Source: Epiperipatus broadwayi (lineage: Eukaryota; Onychophora; Udeonychophora; Euonychophora; Peripatidae). From it: a stretch of DNA of 64,000 nucleotides. How positions within the stretch are numbered: the first letter of the stretch is position 1; each line of letters starts with the position of its first letter. The notes under the pieces are model-generated. The model ran no database searches and was not told where the DNA came from. It saw nothing but the letters and a program-made list of their open reading frames with translations. Location of the stretch: the NCBI GenBank assembly GCA_028023455.1, contig JAQFVV010000185.1, forward strand, positions 122,001 to 186,000. Direction: 5' to 3'. Positions 11,262 to 22,451 of the stretch are shown here, piece by piece. The position numbers were made by a program, and so were the translations under genes.

Positions 11262-12176
11262 TAATTATCATCATCATCAACCATTATCAATCCACTGCAG
11301 GATGAAGGTCTCTCCAAGTTTAATCCATCTTCTCCGATCTTTAGCTTCTCTTTTCCACAACATCCCTGCACATTTTCTTATTTCATCCATCTATCTCACA
11401 TGTGGTCTCTTTCTGGGTCTTTTACAATCTCTTGGAATCCAGTTTAAAATTTCAATTGTCCATCTATTATCATCTCTTCTAGCAATATGTCCAGCCAAAC
11501 TCCACTTCAATCTTTTAATTTTTTTCAATGAGGTTAGTAACACCTGTTTGTTCTCTTACCCATACAGTGCGTTTTCGATCTCTTCTTGTTATTCACAACA
11601 TACATCTCTCAATACTTTTTTTGAGTGGTCTGAAGTCTCTGTATTGCTCTTCTATTAAGTGTCCAAGTCTCAGACCCATAAGTAAAAACTGGTAAAACAC
11701 ATTTGTTAAAAACCTTTTTCAAACACATAGGTATATTTCCTTATAGTATCGAGTTATTTCTACCAAAAGCACTCCAAACAAGTGAATAATTTCCTCCATT
11801 ATGTTTCCATCTGTATTAATAATCTGATCAAGGTATTTGTAACTGTTAACTTTTTCTAATTCATCATAATCAATCTTTATTTTCATATTTTCAGCAAATC
11901 GATTATTAAACATTACTTTAGTCTTTTTAACATTTATCGTTAGTCATACTTTCCTACTTTCATCTGATAACTCCTGCAACATTTCCTGCAGCTCTGAAGC
12001 ATTATTTGCAAAAACAACTACATCATCTGCAAAATCTAAATGACTTAAATAATCTCCATTTACTTTCACTCCCTTAGTTTCCCATTTTAATCCACAAAAT
12101 ACTTCTTACAGCACTGCTGTAAAAAGTTTTGGAGATATGGAGTCACCTTGTTTTACAATCATTATAATGTTTCACT
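11262..12176 (-). mobile_element. RTE-type LINE, 3' part (5'-truncated copy)
   Basis: On the minus strand the conceptual translation begins at RT motif B-like GDSISPKLFTA, continues through the LSHLDFADDVVVFA region and KVNSYKYLDQIINTDGN, and ends with LAGHIARRDDNRWTIEILNW and KRPRKRPHVRWMDEI. That C-terminal signature is shared by RTE endonuclease-reverse transcriptase proteins. The 3' end (11262-11280) is a (TGATGA)-type tail, typical of RTE elements. Stops and frameshifts are scattered. The copy is truncated 5' of the RT centre at about 12176. It is one of four copies in the window. Confidence 0.8.
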
Positions 12177-12373
12177 GTCAAAATAAATTTGACTTAATAA
12201 CTAAAGACTCAGTTATATTTGACTATGAGTATAATGTACATAATAAATTTTAGGTGTAATTAGAGGGGATTTGAACAGAGACCTTCAAGCTCCCATTAGC
12301 TACCCACTACATCTTATATAACTGATACATATGTCCACATACATGTGAAAAAGATAAATGATCTACAATTTAT

Positions 12374-12412
12374 TATTTCATGCTGAACCAACACTCATTC
12401 ATCAGTTGGTCC
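12374..12412 (-). ncRNA. Hammerhead relic, left arm of family B
   Basis: Minus strand: ACCAA, then CTGATGA (12405-12399), a stem II region ending in GGTTCAGCAT with a small insertion, then GAAA (12379-12376). In the downstream ATAATAAATTG the position that should be U16.1 is A. Core loops are intact, but the cleavage triplet is damaged. Confidence 0.6.
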
Positions 12413-12919
12413 AAATCATCATCTCCCATACATATAATCAGTGCTCAGTTTATATTAAGATTGCAACTCTTCAAACTTTAATGGAAAGGAGTCAATCTTT
12501 TCCAACTCTTCAGCCATCCATATTATTAAAAATCTGATGATGGAATGCTACAAGTCCTTGTTGATGACATTATTGTTGCCTTACCCATTTTGACTTTAAG
12601 TCACTCTGATCCTTCATATATAGGACATTAATATGTTCATTTAAATGTACAGAAGAGGGATGGGTAGAATTCATGCTGAATATTTAATATTTGACTGTAA
12701 ATGTAATGTATATTTCTGAACTTAGAGAAAATTTGAACATAATCTTTCAAGTGCTTGTTAGCTATCCACTCTTTCTTATATAACCAATATACATGACTAC
12801 ATACATGTGAAGAAAATAAATGATCAATATTTATATTTCAATAATATGGCTGACTGAAGAGGGTATAGAAGGATGAAGTCTTTTCATTAACATTTGTTAT
12901 TCTAATATAAACTGACCAC

Positions 12920-12954
<35 letters not shown>

Positions 12955-12965
12955 GATGATGATCT

Positions 12966-13012
12966 GGACCAACTGATGAGTGCTGGTTCAGTATGAAATA
13001 CATATATTGAAA
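12966..13012 (+). ncRNA. Hammerhead ribozyme with intact core, right arm of family B
   Basis: CTGATGA at 12973-12979. Stem II is GTGCTG-GTT-CAGTAT (12980-12994, 6 bp including two G-T pairs). GAAA is at 12995-12998. Stem III is ATA-CA-TAT (12998-13005). The cleavage triplet ATA ends at 13006. Stem I begins CAA (12970-12972) with TTG (13007-13009) and then weakens. Every invariant core base is present. The architecture is the minimal type with a very short stem III, as known from PLEs and retrozymes. Confidence 0.65.
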
Positions 13013-13125
13013 ATCATTTATCTTTTTTATATGTATGTGATCATGTGTATAGGTTATATAAGATGGAATGGATAGCTAAGGAAAGCTTAAAAATCTGTGT
13101 TCAAATACCCTCTAAAGACTCAGTA

Positions 13126-14560
13126 GTATTATTAAATGTCAAAACAAGTATTTAAAGACCCAGTAGTAGTATTAAATGGTGAATTAAGTATTTATAGTTT
13201 TCTTTTACAGAGAAGGTATGTAAAAGAAAACAATTGGTCAAATGTCTTCTTTTCTTGTCTATCCTCTGCATAATACCCACTTATTGAATAGCATTCAGTC
13301 AGAAAATGGATAAAGGGCATCATAATGTAGCAGTAATACATCCACTTATTATTTTCATTCAGTGGATCTAAAGTGTATCTAAATTTAAGTCAAATGGTTT
13401 AAAACTGATTGGTTTTAGAATTTATCATTTAAGTACAAAGTCTGTAAATGAATCAGCTAAGTATATAATAATGGTTAGGAATCAATTAGCTAACTATTGC
13501 TATCTAGACCATTAAATTATGAAAAAAGGTATAAATTCTTACCATCTGGTAATTGACAAGCCTGGGAGCAATGATTTTTCCATCACTTTTCTTCTGTAAG
13601 GGGATGTTAATGATATCTTTCCTTGATAATATGTTGTTTTACTGTATGTATAAGTGCTTTGTTTGAATACTGGGAAGAATAATTTCTTATCATTTTAGTT
13701 GGTTTATTTTTTAAATTCTTTACTCTTTTTATGTTTTGGTCTGCCATTGAGTCAGCTTCCTGAGTTTCATTGTTGATAATCATTTGTGAGTTAATCTCTA
13801 ATATTACAGCCTCTGGAATATAAAGTTTTGTTCTTAAACTAACTTGTTTAGAAAACAATTTGCATCTTAAAAAATATTTAGTAAATAATTTTATTAATTA
13901 CATGATGCTTATTGTTTTGATCATATAAATTATAAATCTTGTTCATTTGTGTATACACTCAACCCAATCTCTCTTTAGAACTAATTAATAAACAAATTTA
14001 GCATGATTTCTTTCTTTCAGACTATCACATATCCTAATGTATTTTGCAAATGCTTTTTTACTAGTACAAATTATCTCTCATGTAGTCTGGTGAGTTTTTA
14101 TTTCTATAAAAATAATAATGATCATTAATTTTTATTTTTAAAGGGGATATGTATAGCTCAATAGTTACATGTGTTTTTTGAGACTTCACCAATAACTATT
14201 TCAGTTGAAGATATTTTGATGTGGTCTTCATAATTGTTGTATGATATTTGCTGCTTGTAGAGCTAAGTTTGTCATTGATTGTATTGATTCTGGAATAATA
14301 TTTTTTTAAAGTAGTGACAATGTATGACTTTAATGAGGTTTGCACTTATAATCAGATTGTCTCTTATTCAGACTGCCATTTTCAATAAATCTGAAAACCA
14401 TAAATAGTTTTCTTTCATATGAGATTAATTATAAATGGCATGTTTTTAGGTGTTTCCCACACATCATTGATCTGAAGATTCACCATAGATAGTGAAGGAT
14501 AATATGATAATACAGAATTAAGAAAAAAATACCCCATGTATATTTAACATGAACATTTGT
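13126..14560. other. Noncoding A+T-rich DNA
   Basis: No supported feature. The minus-strand ORF at 13607-13858 has no recognisable domain, no splice context, and the composition of its surroundings. Confidence 0.45.
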
Positions 14561-14569
14561 TTCAACATA

Positions 14570-16770
14570 TCAAGACTGCAATGTTCTTAATAAATTCAAT
14601 GCAAGAGGTGACCATCGATTAGTGAGGTGTAAGATAAATGTTAATGCAAATCTAGAAAGACAAAAAGGATTAAGAAAAACCAATATTCACAGTTGATATT
14701 TCTAATTTTCAGAAATATTATAATGAATTTAAATTAGAACTTTGCAAATCATTTTCAAGTATTATCAGATTTTGAAAATGATTCACATTTGAATGAAATT
14801 ATTAGGAAAATAACTGATACACTTGTAAAAACTGCAGCAAACATAGCTGGTAGAAAAAAGCAGCTATTGGTCAATACAATTTCTACTGAGACTAGGGAAT
14901 TTCTGAAAAAAAGGATGAATATGAAGATATATGAAAATGATGCATTAAAGAAAGATTGAATATCTTGAATTTTGTAAAATGACATGAAAAACAGTTGATA
15001 ATGATATAAGAAAGTATAGTGGTAAATTAGCAAAGAAAGTTATATAAGAGAAAGTATCAAGAGTGTAAAACAACATTTTGGTATTGGTAGAAAATATATA
15101 TCTGCAATAAAAAAAAATGAAAATATTACTAAAAAGAGAGATGACATCATGAAATGGGTAGAAGAATTGTATTAAGAATTATAACATATATAAGCAATAA
15201 GAAAAAAGATGCACTATTATTAAAAAGAGAGATGACATTATGAAATGGGTAAAAGAGTTCTATCATGAATTATATAGCAATAAAGGACAAGTACTTCCTG
15301 CAGCTATTATATCTTCTGAATTTTCCAGGATTTTAAATGAAGAAATGAGATATGCAATTTAATTTATGAAGGGAAATCTCCTGGTAATGATGTTAATTAT
15401 AAATGATATCATAAAAGAAGCAGGTAAAGAAATAGAATTTTTTTTAGTAAAGTTATACACTAAATATCTAAATGATAAAGATGTACCAGATGACTGGAAC
15501 AATGCAGTATTAATATTAATATTTAAAAAAAAATAATAAAGAATATATTACAAAATTACAGATCTATCAGTTTTTTATTAGTTTTATACAAAATTTTTAC
15601 CAAGATAATTATAATTCATCTCAAAAGAATTTTGGATTTCATCAAACCAAAAGAACAATCTGGATTTAAAAGTGATTTTAGTACAATGGATCATATCCAA
15701 GTATTGAGAGAAGTTATAGAAAGGATCAATGAATATGAGTTGCCATTATGTTTTGGTTTTTGAAGATGATGAAAAGGCATTTGATTCTTTAAGCATTTCT
15801 TTAGTCATTAAAGCATTGGATTATCAAGGTAAAACTCAGGATATTGTTATATTCTGAAGAATATTTATAAAAATTGCATAATAATGCTAGGAAGATTAAC
15901 ATTGAGAAGGGTGTAAGACAGAGTGACTCCATATCCCCAAAACTTTTTACAGCAGTGCTGCTGTGAAGTATTTTGTGAATTAAAATGGAAAACTAAAAGA
16001 ATAAAAGTAAATAGAGATTATTAAGTCATTTAGATTTTATAAATGATATAGTTGTTTTTGCAAATAGTGCTTTACAGCTTCAGGAAATGTTGCAAGAGTT
16101 ATCAGATAAAAGTAAGAAAGTAGAACTAAAGGTAAACATTAAGAAGACTAAATTAATGTTCAGTGGATTTTTTCAAAAGATGAAAAATAAAGATTGATAA
16201 TAATGAATTAGAAGAAATTAACAACTAGAAAGATCTTGATCAGATTTTTACTGTAATGGAAACATAATGAATGAAATTAATCATAAAATTAAACTTGATT
16301 GGAGTGCTTTTGGTAGAAATAACTTAATATTAGAAATATGCCTATGTGCTTGAAAATGAAGTTTTTAATAAATGTGTTTTACCAGTTCTTGCTTATGGAT
16401 CTGAGACTTGAATACTTAATAGATGAGAAATACACAGAATTCAGATCACTTAAAGTAGTATGGAAATATGCATGTTAGGACTAATAAAAAGAGATTGAAA
16501 ATTGCTGAAAAAATTAAAAGACTGAAGTGGCATTGGACTGGACATACTTCTAGCAGAGATGATAATATATGGATAATTGAAATAGTAAACTGGAATTCAA
16601 GAGATTGTAAAAGGTCCAGAAAGAGACCACATGTGAAATAGGTGGATGAAATAAAAAAGTATGTAGAAATGACATGAAAAGGAGAGAGTAAATATTAGGG
16701 AAAATAGATTGAACTGAGAGAATCTATTATCCTACAGTGGATCAATAATGTTTGTCAATGATGATGATTT
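14570..16770 (+). mobile_element. RTE-type LINE, degenerate copy missing the endonuclease N-terminus
   Basis: Translation in shifting frames gives, in order, the end of the endonuclease (FNARGDHRLVRCKIN, about 14600), the RT N-terminal region (MKWVKEFYHELY, about 15240; DVPDDWNNAVLI, about 15480), motif A remnant EKAFDSLSISLV (about 15770), motif B remnant before 15960, a YGSET-like region (about 16395), and the WTGHTSSRDDN / KRPHV.WVDEI tail (about 16530-16650). It ends in TGATGATGATTTTTTT at about 16770. Many stops. A stretch of about 90 bp (15119-15205) is tandemly repeated at 15215-15310. Confidence 0.8.
15119..15310 (+). repeat. Internal tandem duplication within the RTE copy
   Basis: AAAAAGAGAGATGACAT..ATGAAATGGGTA occurs at about 15132 and again at about 15221, each followed by similar TATTAAGAATTATA / TATCATGAATTATA sequence. 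Elsewhere in the family this motif is single, so the duplication looks private to this copy. Confidence 0.65.
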
Positions 16771-17340
16771 TTTTGTTGTCTTTGTGTGATTTCATTATGC
16801 ATATTTTTGTCAAAATGTAACCAATTTGTACTTTTATTTAAATCTTAATATGTGAGAATCATTTGTGTATTATTAAAATGCCTTTACTTGTTATATTCTA
16901 TACCCTAGCTTCTGTATTTGTTATTCTTAATTATGAAATACAGCAATAGGGATGATGATATATGGAGGGAAGAGAGGGATTATATGAATCACTTTAAAAA
17001 TATTAGTGATCATAATGTGTCAAAAAAGAAAAGATGTAAAATTATAGTTTGTTTTTAAAAAAGGGGGGATTTGTAACTTTCCAATAAATTTTATTTTTTT
17101 ATATCATAAACTGTCATATTTATATGTAGGACATTTATTTGTGTATGTATTTTTTTTTTTTTTTGCAATTGTAAAATATTAAGATTCCTTTTGGGAAATT
17201 GATAGCTATGTAGACAATATATTTAGAGATAATATGCCATGTGGAAATATAAGCTAGCAAGGAAAGAGATCCTGCTAGTTTCTGTAGGAACTATTGTTGA
17301 CAATCGAAAAAAAAAAAGGATTAAAAAAATGTATTCTCTA
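16771..17340. other. Noncoding DNA
   Basis: Nothing recognised. T-runs at about 17151-17164. Confidence 0.5.
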
Positions 17341-17342
17341 AA

Positions 17343-18390
17343 ATGTCTCTTTTTTTAAATATTTTTGCTGAAGAAATTATCAAACATTATTTGAAGCTGG
17401 TATTACCAAAGAATGGCAAGGTAGAGAAAAAAACCACTATAAGAAAAACTTGGGACTTCCCATCTTATCCATTTACTATTAATCACCATCAGAAAGCAAG
17501 AGGCCATCATCATAGGGCTTACAATGAGAAAGGCAAAGAATAGAAGAACTACTTCGAAAAATAGCAATGTTTATCCAAAAAAATAATTTAAGAAATGTAA
17601 AGCTTCTAAAGTTCTTTGGGTGAACATTGTATTTTTTTTAATTTTCTTTATCTTAATACCCTAGATAAATTTTTTATCTTGAGACTGTGTGAACTTTCAA
17701 TATTTATTTCATAAATTAAGACTCACTAAATTGCAATAACATACCAGGAAATTTTGCAATATGTTCCAAGATGGATAGTGAATATAGTAATCAAGACAGG
17801 CTGTCCACAAACAAAGCAGATTTTAGTATCAAAAAGATGTATAAAGGAAATGGATCTGGAATCACCAAAATTATCCAGACATGAAAAGAGTAGTTCAATA
17901 AAGTGTAAAAAGACTCAAGAATGAAAAAAAATCAGAAAAAAAAATTCTATTAAAAACAAAAAGACCGATAATATAAAAAAATTAAATGATACTGGAAGTT
18001 CAGTAGATATTAATAAGAAAATCAATGAAAATCAAAAGCTAAAGCAAAATAAAGCAGGCTCATCTGAAGATGAACTGCATCATAGGGTCCTCCCAAAAAT
18101 CATGAAAATTCGAGGGAAAATAAAAGTGCTATAGGGTCCCTAAAGAAATCTCTGAAACTAAAACCCCTAAAAGTTAAAAAATTATAGAAATTTTAGCAAA
18201 AAAGGGTGCTTCACCAGAAGAGCTTGATTTTAATGATGTAAACTCAGTTTTGAATCAAAACAATGATGAAAACCAAGAGGAAAATACTAATTTAGCCAAC
18301 ACAAGTACAAATCCTAAAGCGAAAACTAAAATTCACTTAAAGAACATACAAAGCTTGCTTCAAAAGGTAGAATGGTAATTTGGAATTTGG
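17343..18390 (+). pseudogene. Degenerate Lys/Ser/Asn-rich coding sequence, possible retrocopy
   Basis: Several plus-strand segments read as one hydrophilic, K/S/N/E-rich protein with frameshifts between them: LVLPKNGKVEKKTTIRKTWD (about 17400), DSEYSNQDRLSTNKADFSIK (17773-17832), SSEDELHHRVLPKIMKIRGK (about 18062), and IEILAKKGASPEELDFNDV (about 18186-18242) to a stop near 18376. No introns are apparent. The composition suggests a nuclear or scaffold-type protein, but I do not recognise it. A processed pseudogene or a mobile-element ORF are both possible. The link between 17343-17540 and the rest is uncertain. Confidence 0.4.
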
Positions 18391-19559
18391 AAGTTTTTTA
18401 GTTCTTGAAAATTTAATAAAGTAAAAAAGCTTACCAGATGTAATACTTTTGAATATGAGAGATGTTTTAAGTAAGGAAAAAACCATTGTAATATAATAGA
18501 TTTTATTTTGATGAGAAGGTCATGTTGAGTTCAAGGTATGCTAATAAATAGGGCCATAGTCAAGAATATTTGGCTTATGGTCAAGGAGGCAGGAGGATTT
18601 TTATTTGGTATAAAGAATTAGTGTTTTTAGATGAATTAGGAATAAATGTATAGGTAGGAACTTATGCCATTTATCTGATTTATTTGTTAAATATCCAGTA
18701 AGAATGAATTTTGAAGTTTTAATTTTCATATTTTGTACCACTACAAATTGACACTCTAGCCACACTTTTTTTAAGTTTAGTAAAATTATGATGACTGATA
18801 TGAGGGCACCACTAGGCATATAGCCTAGCACTATATATATAAATATATATTGAAACAGACAGATCGAAGAATCGATCTTAGTTTCATGGTTGTCATTTAA
18901 GAACGGTAATTCTAAACCACTATTTACCCACAATGAGACTTTTTCTATTCCAAGCCACATAAATTTTAAGTTATTTATTTTGTGTTTGTTTAAAAAGAAT
19001 TTAATGTAAAGAGTATGAGTATAAATGTCACAAATCATGATGAATAATATTCGTGTGTGTGTGGTTTGTGGATTTATATTAGCTCAATTTAAAAGTTTCA
19101 ATTGCATGTAAATTTCTTGTTTTCCATTTGAAAATGTTACACAAAAACCTGTCAGTAAATTTCTTCTCTAATATGTCTGTGCTCTAGTCTTTAGATGATA
19201 ATTATTAATATTTGGGCCTACTAATAATCCATTTGTGAGTACATTTATATTTTTACTATTACTTATTTTACAAACAAAACGATGCCAATAATAATATTTC
19301 TCAACTCTAATTAAAGTCAGTAAAGTTTATCTCATAATATTTATTATATTCATTTTAAAAGTAATTTTCTTTTATCGAACTAAAAATTGTTTCGTTTATG
19401 TTGAGTTGAGAGATATTCAAGTATTTTTATTGTTTCCTTTACTTTGTCATGATATTTTAATCTACACTCCAAATCTCAAATACTTAAAATAGTCTAAAAT
19501 TTTATTATATTTTTTATGTATTATTACGGAGTAATAATAATAAGTGGATATTTTATTGC
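18391..19559. other. Noncoding A+T-rich DNA
   Basis: The 145-codon minus-strand ORF at 18601-19038 is hydrophobic and has no recognisable domain. It looks like chance. Confidence 0.45.
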
Positions 19560-20560
19560 TATTATTACCTTCCGAACAATCTGGGGAGTTATGGGTTTCA
19601 GAGTGAAATTAATTAATTGTTACCTTTGCGATCGTTTGATTTCGCCATGTCATTATTGAATAGTTATATCGGGCTGTTGCGTAGAACATGTTACGGATAG
19701 ATAAAATGGTTTATATAATTTCGTTTTAAAATCCACTTCCGATCACTCTTCCTCGATGTTACGGTGGCAATGCTTTTACCTTCGCCTAAGTTGGCGTCTC
19801 GTTTTACTACCATATGGAGAGAAAGAAATTCTTCTCCAGGTAATCTCTTGGATCACCGGGGTTCGAAAATGATCCCGGCTGGTTGTAGTGTCTCGGATTT
19901 ACTTGGGGGCATTAAGACTTGTCAAAGTACAAGCCGCCCGGTATTCCGTTCATGCACCGCAAGTTATTATTGTAGTGTACCTTAATCCTTGCAACCATCA
20001 GTACATCAGTATTATATATTATATTTTTATATAAAACCGCCTCCCATTTATCCGTATACGCAATGGTTTGAATCTATTAAATAAAACAACGTAATATAAA
20101 CTAGTAGTTAAATATTTTAAGTGCTCCAATTACTCTGATTCTCATATCAACCTGTACAACCATTTAAACACATAAATATTGGCATGAGTTTGTTAATCAG
20201 TACAAACCGATTATTGAGGACTAGCAGCAATTTATTATAAAATACATATGAGAGTTTTACCGTACCTGTAAATAATATTATTCAATGCTTTCAATAATTT
20301 ATTAAAAATTTATCTAACCTAATTTTGTCTCTCTTGCATTATTATTCTCGACATCTAGTCAATCACCTGTTGTCTGTATCGACAACTTAAATATATACAT
20401 TAAATTATTAGCCGTACCAATATCCCGACTATAAGGGATCTATGAAATAGCTGATTGTAGGTAATTTAGTCTGTGTTTTTCGATGAGCTAGTAAAGGGGA
20501 AACCCCGTACCGGTAATATTGTCATCGGTGGGTCATGCCAGGGTTTTGGGTTTGAATTTA
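19560..20560. promoter_or_regulatory. CpG-richer island, possible promoter / first-exon region
   Basis: CpG dinucleotides are frequent between about 19570 and 20560 (TTGCGATCGTTTGATTTCG at about 19626; ACGGATAG; CGATCACTCTTCCTCG at about 19740; CCGCCCGG at about 19936; CCCCGTACCGG at about 20504). They are scarce elsewhere in the window. GC content peaks at 19740-19990. In animals with mosaic CpG methylation, such patches often mark unmethylated promoters or older unique sequence. No TATA box was identified. Confidence 0.45.
19764..19985 (+). CDS. Possible first coding exon, product unknown
   Basis: The ATG at 19770 or the upstream reading at 19764 opens a 73-codon frame, MAMLLPSPKLASRFTTIWRE onward. 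After 26 residues comes CTCCAG|GTAATC, a good splice-donor match (about 19839/19840). A true exon could therefore end there, with the rest of the frame being intron. The N-terminal peptide is basic and hydroxylated with no acidic residues up to about residue 18, which would suit a mitochondrial presequence; that is inference. Composition is far from that of neighbouring DNA. No downstream exon was identified. Confidence 0.35.
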   Translation: MAMLLPSPKLASRFTTIWRERNSSPGNLLDHRGSKMIPAGCSVSDLLGGIKTCQSTSRPVFRSCTASYYCSVP

Positions 20561-20646
20561 GTTTGCATTTTGGAATTTATTCCTAGATGTGGACTGGGTT
20601 TGAATTCGGATTACTGTGTGTGATTAAGCATGGTGATTTTTACCGG

Positions 20647-20660
20647 TACAATATATATAC

Positions 20661-20702
<42 letters not shown>
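20647..20702. repeat. (TA)n microsatellite
   Basis: TATA blocks broken by ACATA, immediately 5' of the LINE fragment. Confidence 0.9.
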
Positions 20703-20703
<1 letters not shown>

Positions 20704-22451
20704 GTGGCTGGAAGAGTTACAAAATTGATGAAAGGAAATAATGTAGTGAGGGAAATGCAAGGAGGATTTAGATCAGATAGGCATATAGGAGATAGTTTAT
20801 TTGTAGTTACACAACTTATGAATATGAGTAGGAATTCAGGTAGACCAGTTACATATGACTTTTATAGATATTGAGAAGGCATATGATAGAGTAAATAAAA
20901 ACAGATTATGGGTAAATTTAGCAAATTTGGGAATGAATGAAGCTTTAGTGGATATTATTAAGAAATTATATGAAAATAATTACTATACATATCAATTAGG
21001 GAACGTAGAATCAGTTAAAGTTAAAAATGAGGTGGGACTAAGGCAAGAATGCCCTAGGTCATCTATTTTGTTTTTGTTGTATTTGAGTGACATGAAGAGA
21101 GCAATAGAAAGATTAGGAAGAGAGATAGAGATACTGTTAATAGGTGGCAAAGGAGTATATACTTTGTCAGATCTTTTTTTGCATATGACATCTTTTTGTG
21201 TGCAGAAAGAAGAGAAGATATGGAAGTTATGCTAAGGACATATGCAAGGGTGGGTAAAGAGATGGGGATTAAATTTAGTGAAGAAAAATCAAATATAATG
21301 ATGGTTAATACTGGGGAAAGAGAAGATATAGACTTTTTATTGGGGGATATAAAGTTAAATGTTATGAATAGATATAGCTATTTGGGAATCACCTTAAGTA
21401 ATCAGAAAAATTGTTTAGATGAATGAGAGAAAAAAATGATAACTGAAGCAAAGAAAAGAAACGGATTGATAAGGAAATTAACAGTGTTTTCATATAATAA
21501 ATATGATGTAGCTAGAATTGTATGGAAGAAAGTTGCAGTAGCAGGGTTAACATATGGTAATGATGTGTTTTGTATTAGTAAAGGGGTATTATAATACTTA
21601 GAAAAAGTACATAGGGAAGAAGGAAGACCTACATTGGATGAAGATGTTGGACAGCAAGGGAGGCAGATCAAGGAGAAATGGGATGCTCATGTTTTTATAT
21701 GAGAGATGCAAAAAAGAAAAGTAAAATGTTTGGTAGGTTGCAGTTTATGGATAATAAAAGAATAGCTAAAATAGTATTTAATTGGATTATGAGTAAAGGG
21801 CAGGCAACAAGATGGGTGAAAAAGGTAATGCAGTATGCAAAAGATTTGGATAAAAAAATTATATCAGTATACTTATACAAAAGATGGGATGATTGTGTTA
21901 GGAGGATTGTTGAGTGTTATAGTGGAAAGGAATGGGATAAAAGAATAGATGCATTAATAAAGAATAGGGAGTTGGAGAGATGGCAAACTAGTACAGAGAG
22001 TAAAAAGAGTTTAAATAAATATAGAAGTAAACAGAACATTGGGTGTGAGTTAATTTATAATATTAGCAAAGAAAGTATTTTATTGTTTAAAGCTTGAATA
22101 GGATCTTGAGCAACAAGAGAATATACATGTAAATGAAAAAATATGGGTGATTTAGTCTGCAAATTATGTAAGGATGGCATAGAAAATATTAGGCATTTGT
22201 TAATTGAAAGTAAATGCTTGAAAGCAAAAAAGATACAAATAATGAAGCTATGGAAGAATAAATATGAACAAAGTGATTATACAGAAAGTGAATTATTGGT
22301 TTTTATGCTGGGTTTGGGAAAAGGGGAATTTAGATATAAAGGCCATAGAGTTGACAAAGATTATGTTGTTGAAATGGGATGGAGCAGATTATGGGAAATT
22401 TTAGGATGGGGAATGGAAAGGGAAGGTAAAGTGGCTAATAGGTTTTTCTAG
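20703..22451 (+). mobile_element. Non-LTR retrotransposon (LINE), RT to C-terminal zinc knuckle; frameshifted
   Basis: Several overlapping frames give one LINE polyprotein: RT motif 2a-like MQGGFRSDRHIGDSLFVVTQ (20755), motif A FIDIEKAYDRVNKNRLW (20858), motif B GLRQECPRSSILF (about 21035), a motif C region around 21160-21200, then IKFSEEKSNIMM, a C-terminal region, and a terminal CKLCKDGIENIRHLLIESKC (22155-22214). That last piece is a CxxC...H....C motif of the kind found at the C-terminus of several LINE clades. Frameshifts occur near 20860, 21190, 21426 and 21670. The endonuclease and 5' part are absent, and the copy begins at the TA tract. Clade not assigned. It has fewer lesions than the other LINE copies. 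Confidence 0.75.

Larger units (their letters stand above)
12260..13118. mobile_element. Foldback element with hammerhead plus tRNA-like segment (family B)
   Basis: The left arm (12260-12527) and right arm (12840-13118) are inverted copies. Examples are TAGAGGGGATTTGAACA against TGTTCAAATACCCTCTA, and GCTCAGTTTATATTA against TAATATAAACTGACC. The inner segment holds a third, partial copy (about 12700-12835). Reading out of the hammerhead, each unit goes HHR, then TATATAAGATG..GGATAGCTA (A-box-like), then CTGTTCAAAT (B-box-like). No ORF. This looks like a SINE/retrozyme-type unit duplicated in inverted orientation, with a (TA)n at 12925-12950 beside the right HHR. Confidence 0.65.

Noticed and set aside
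18601-19038. 145-codon minus-strand ORF as a membrane protein
   Set aside because: Hydrophobicity follows from A+T-rich codons; no motif, splice context or composition change.
20855-22451. Several separate genes from the consecutive ORFs
   Set aside because: They are frameshifted pieces of one LINE polyprotein in the expected domain order.
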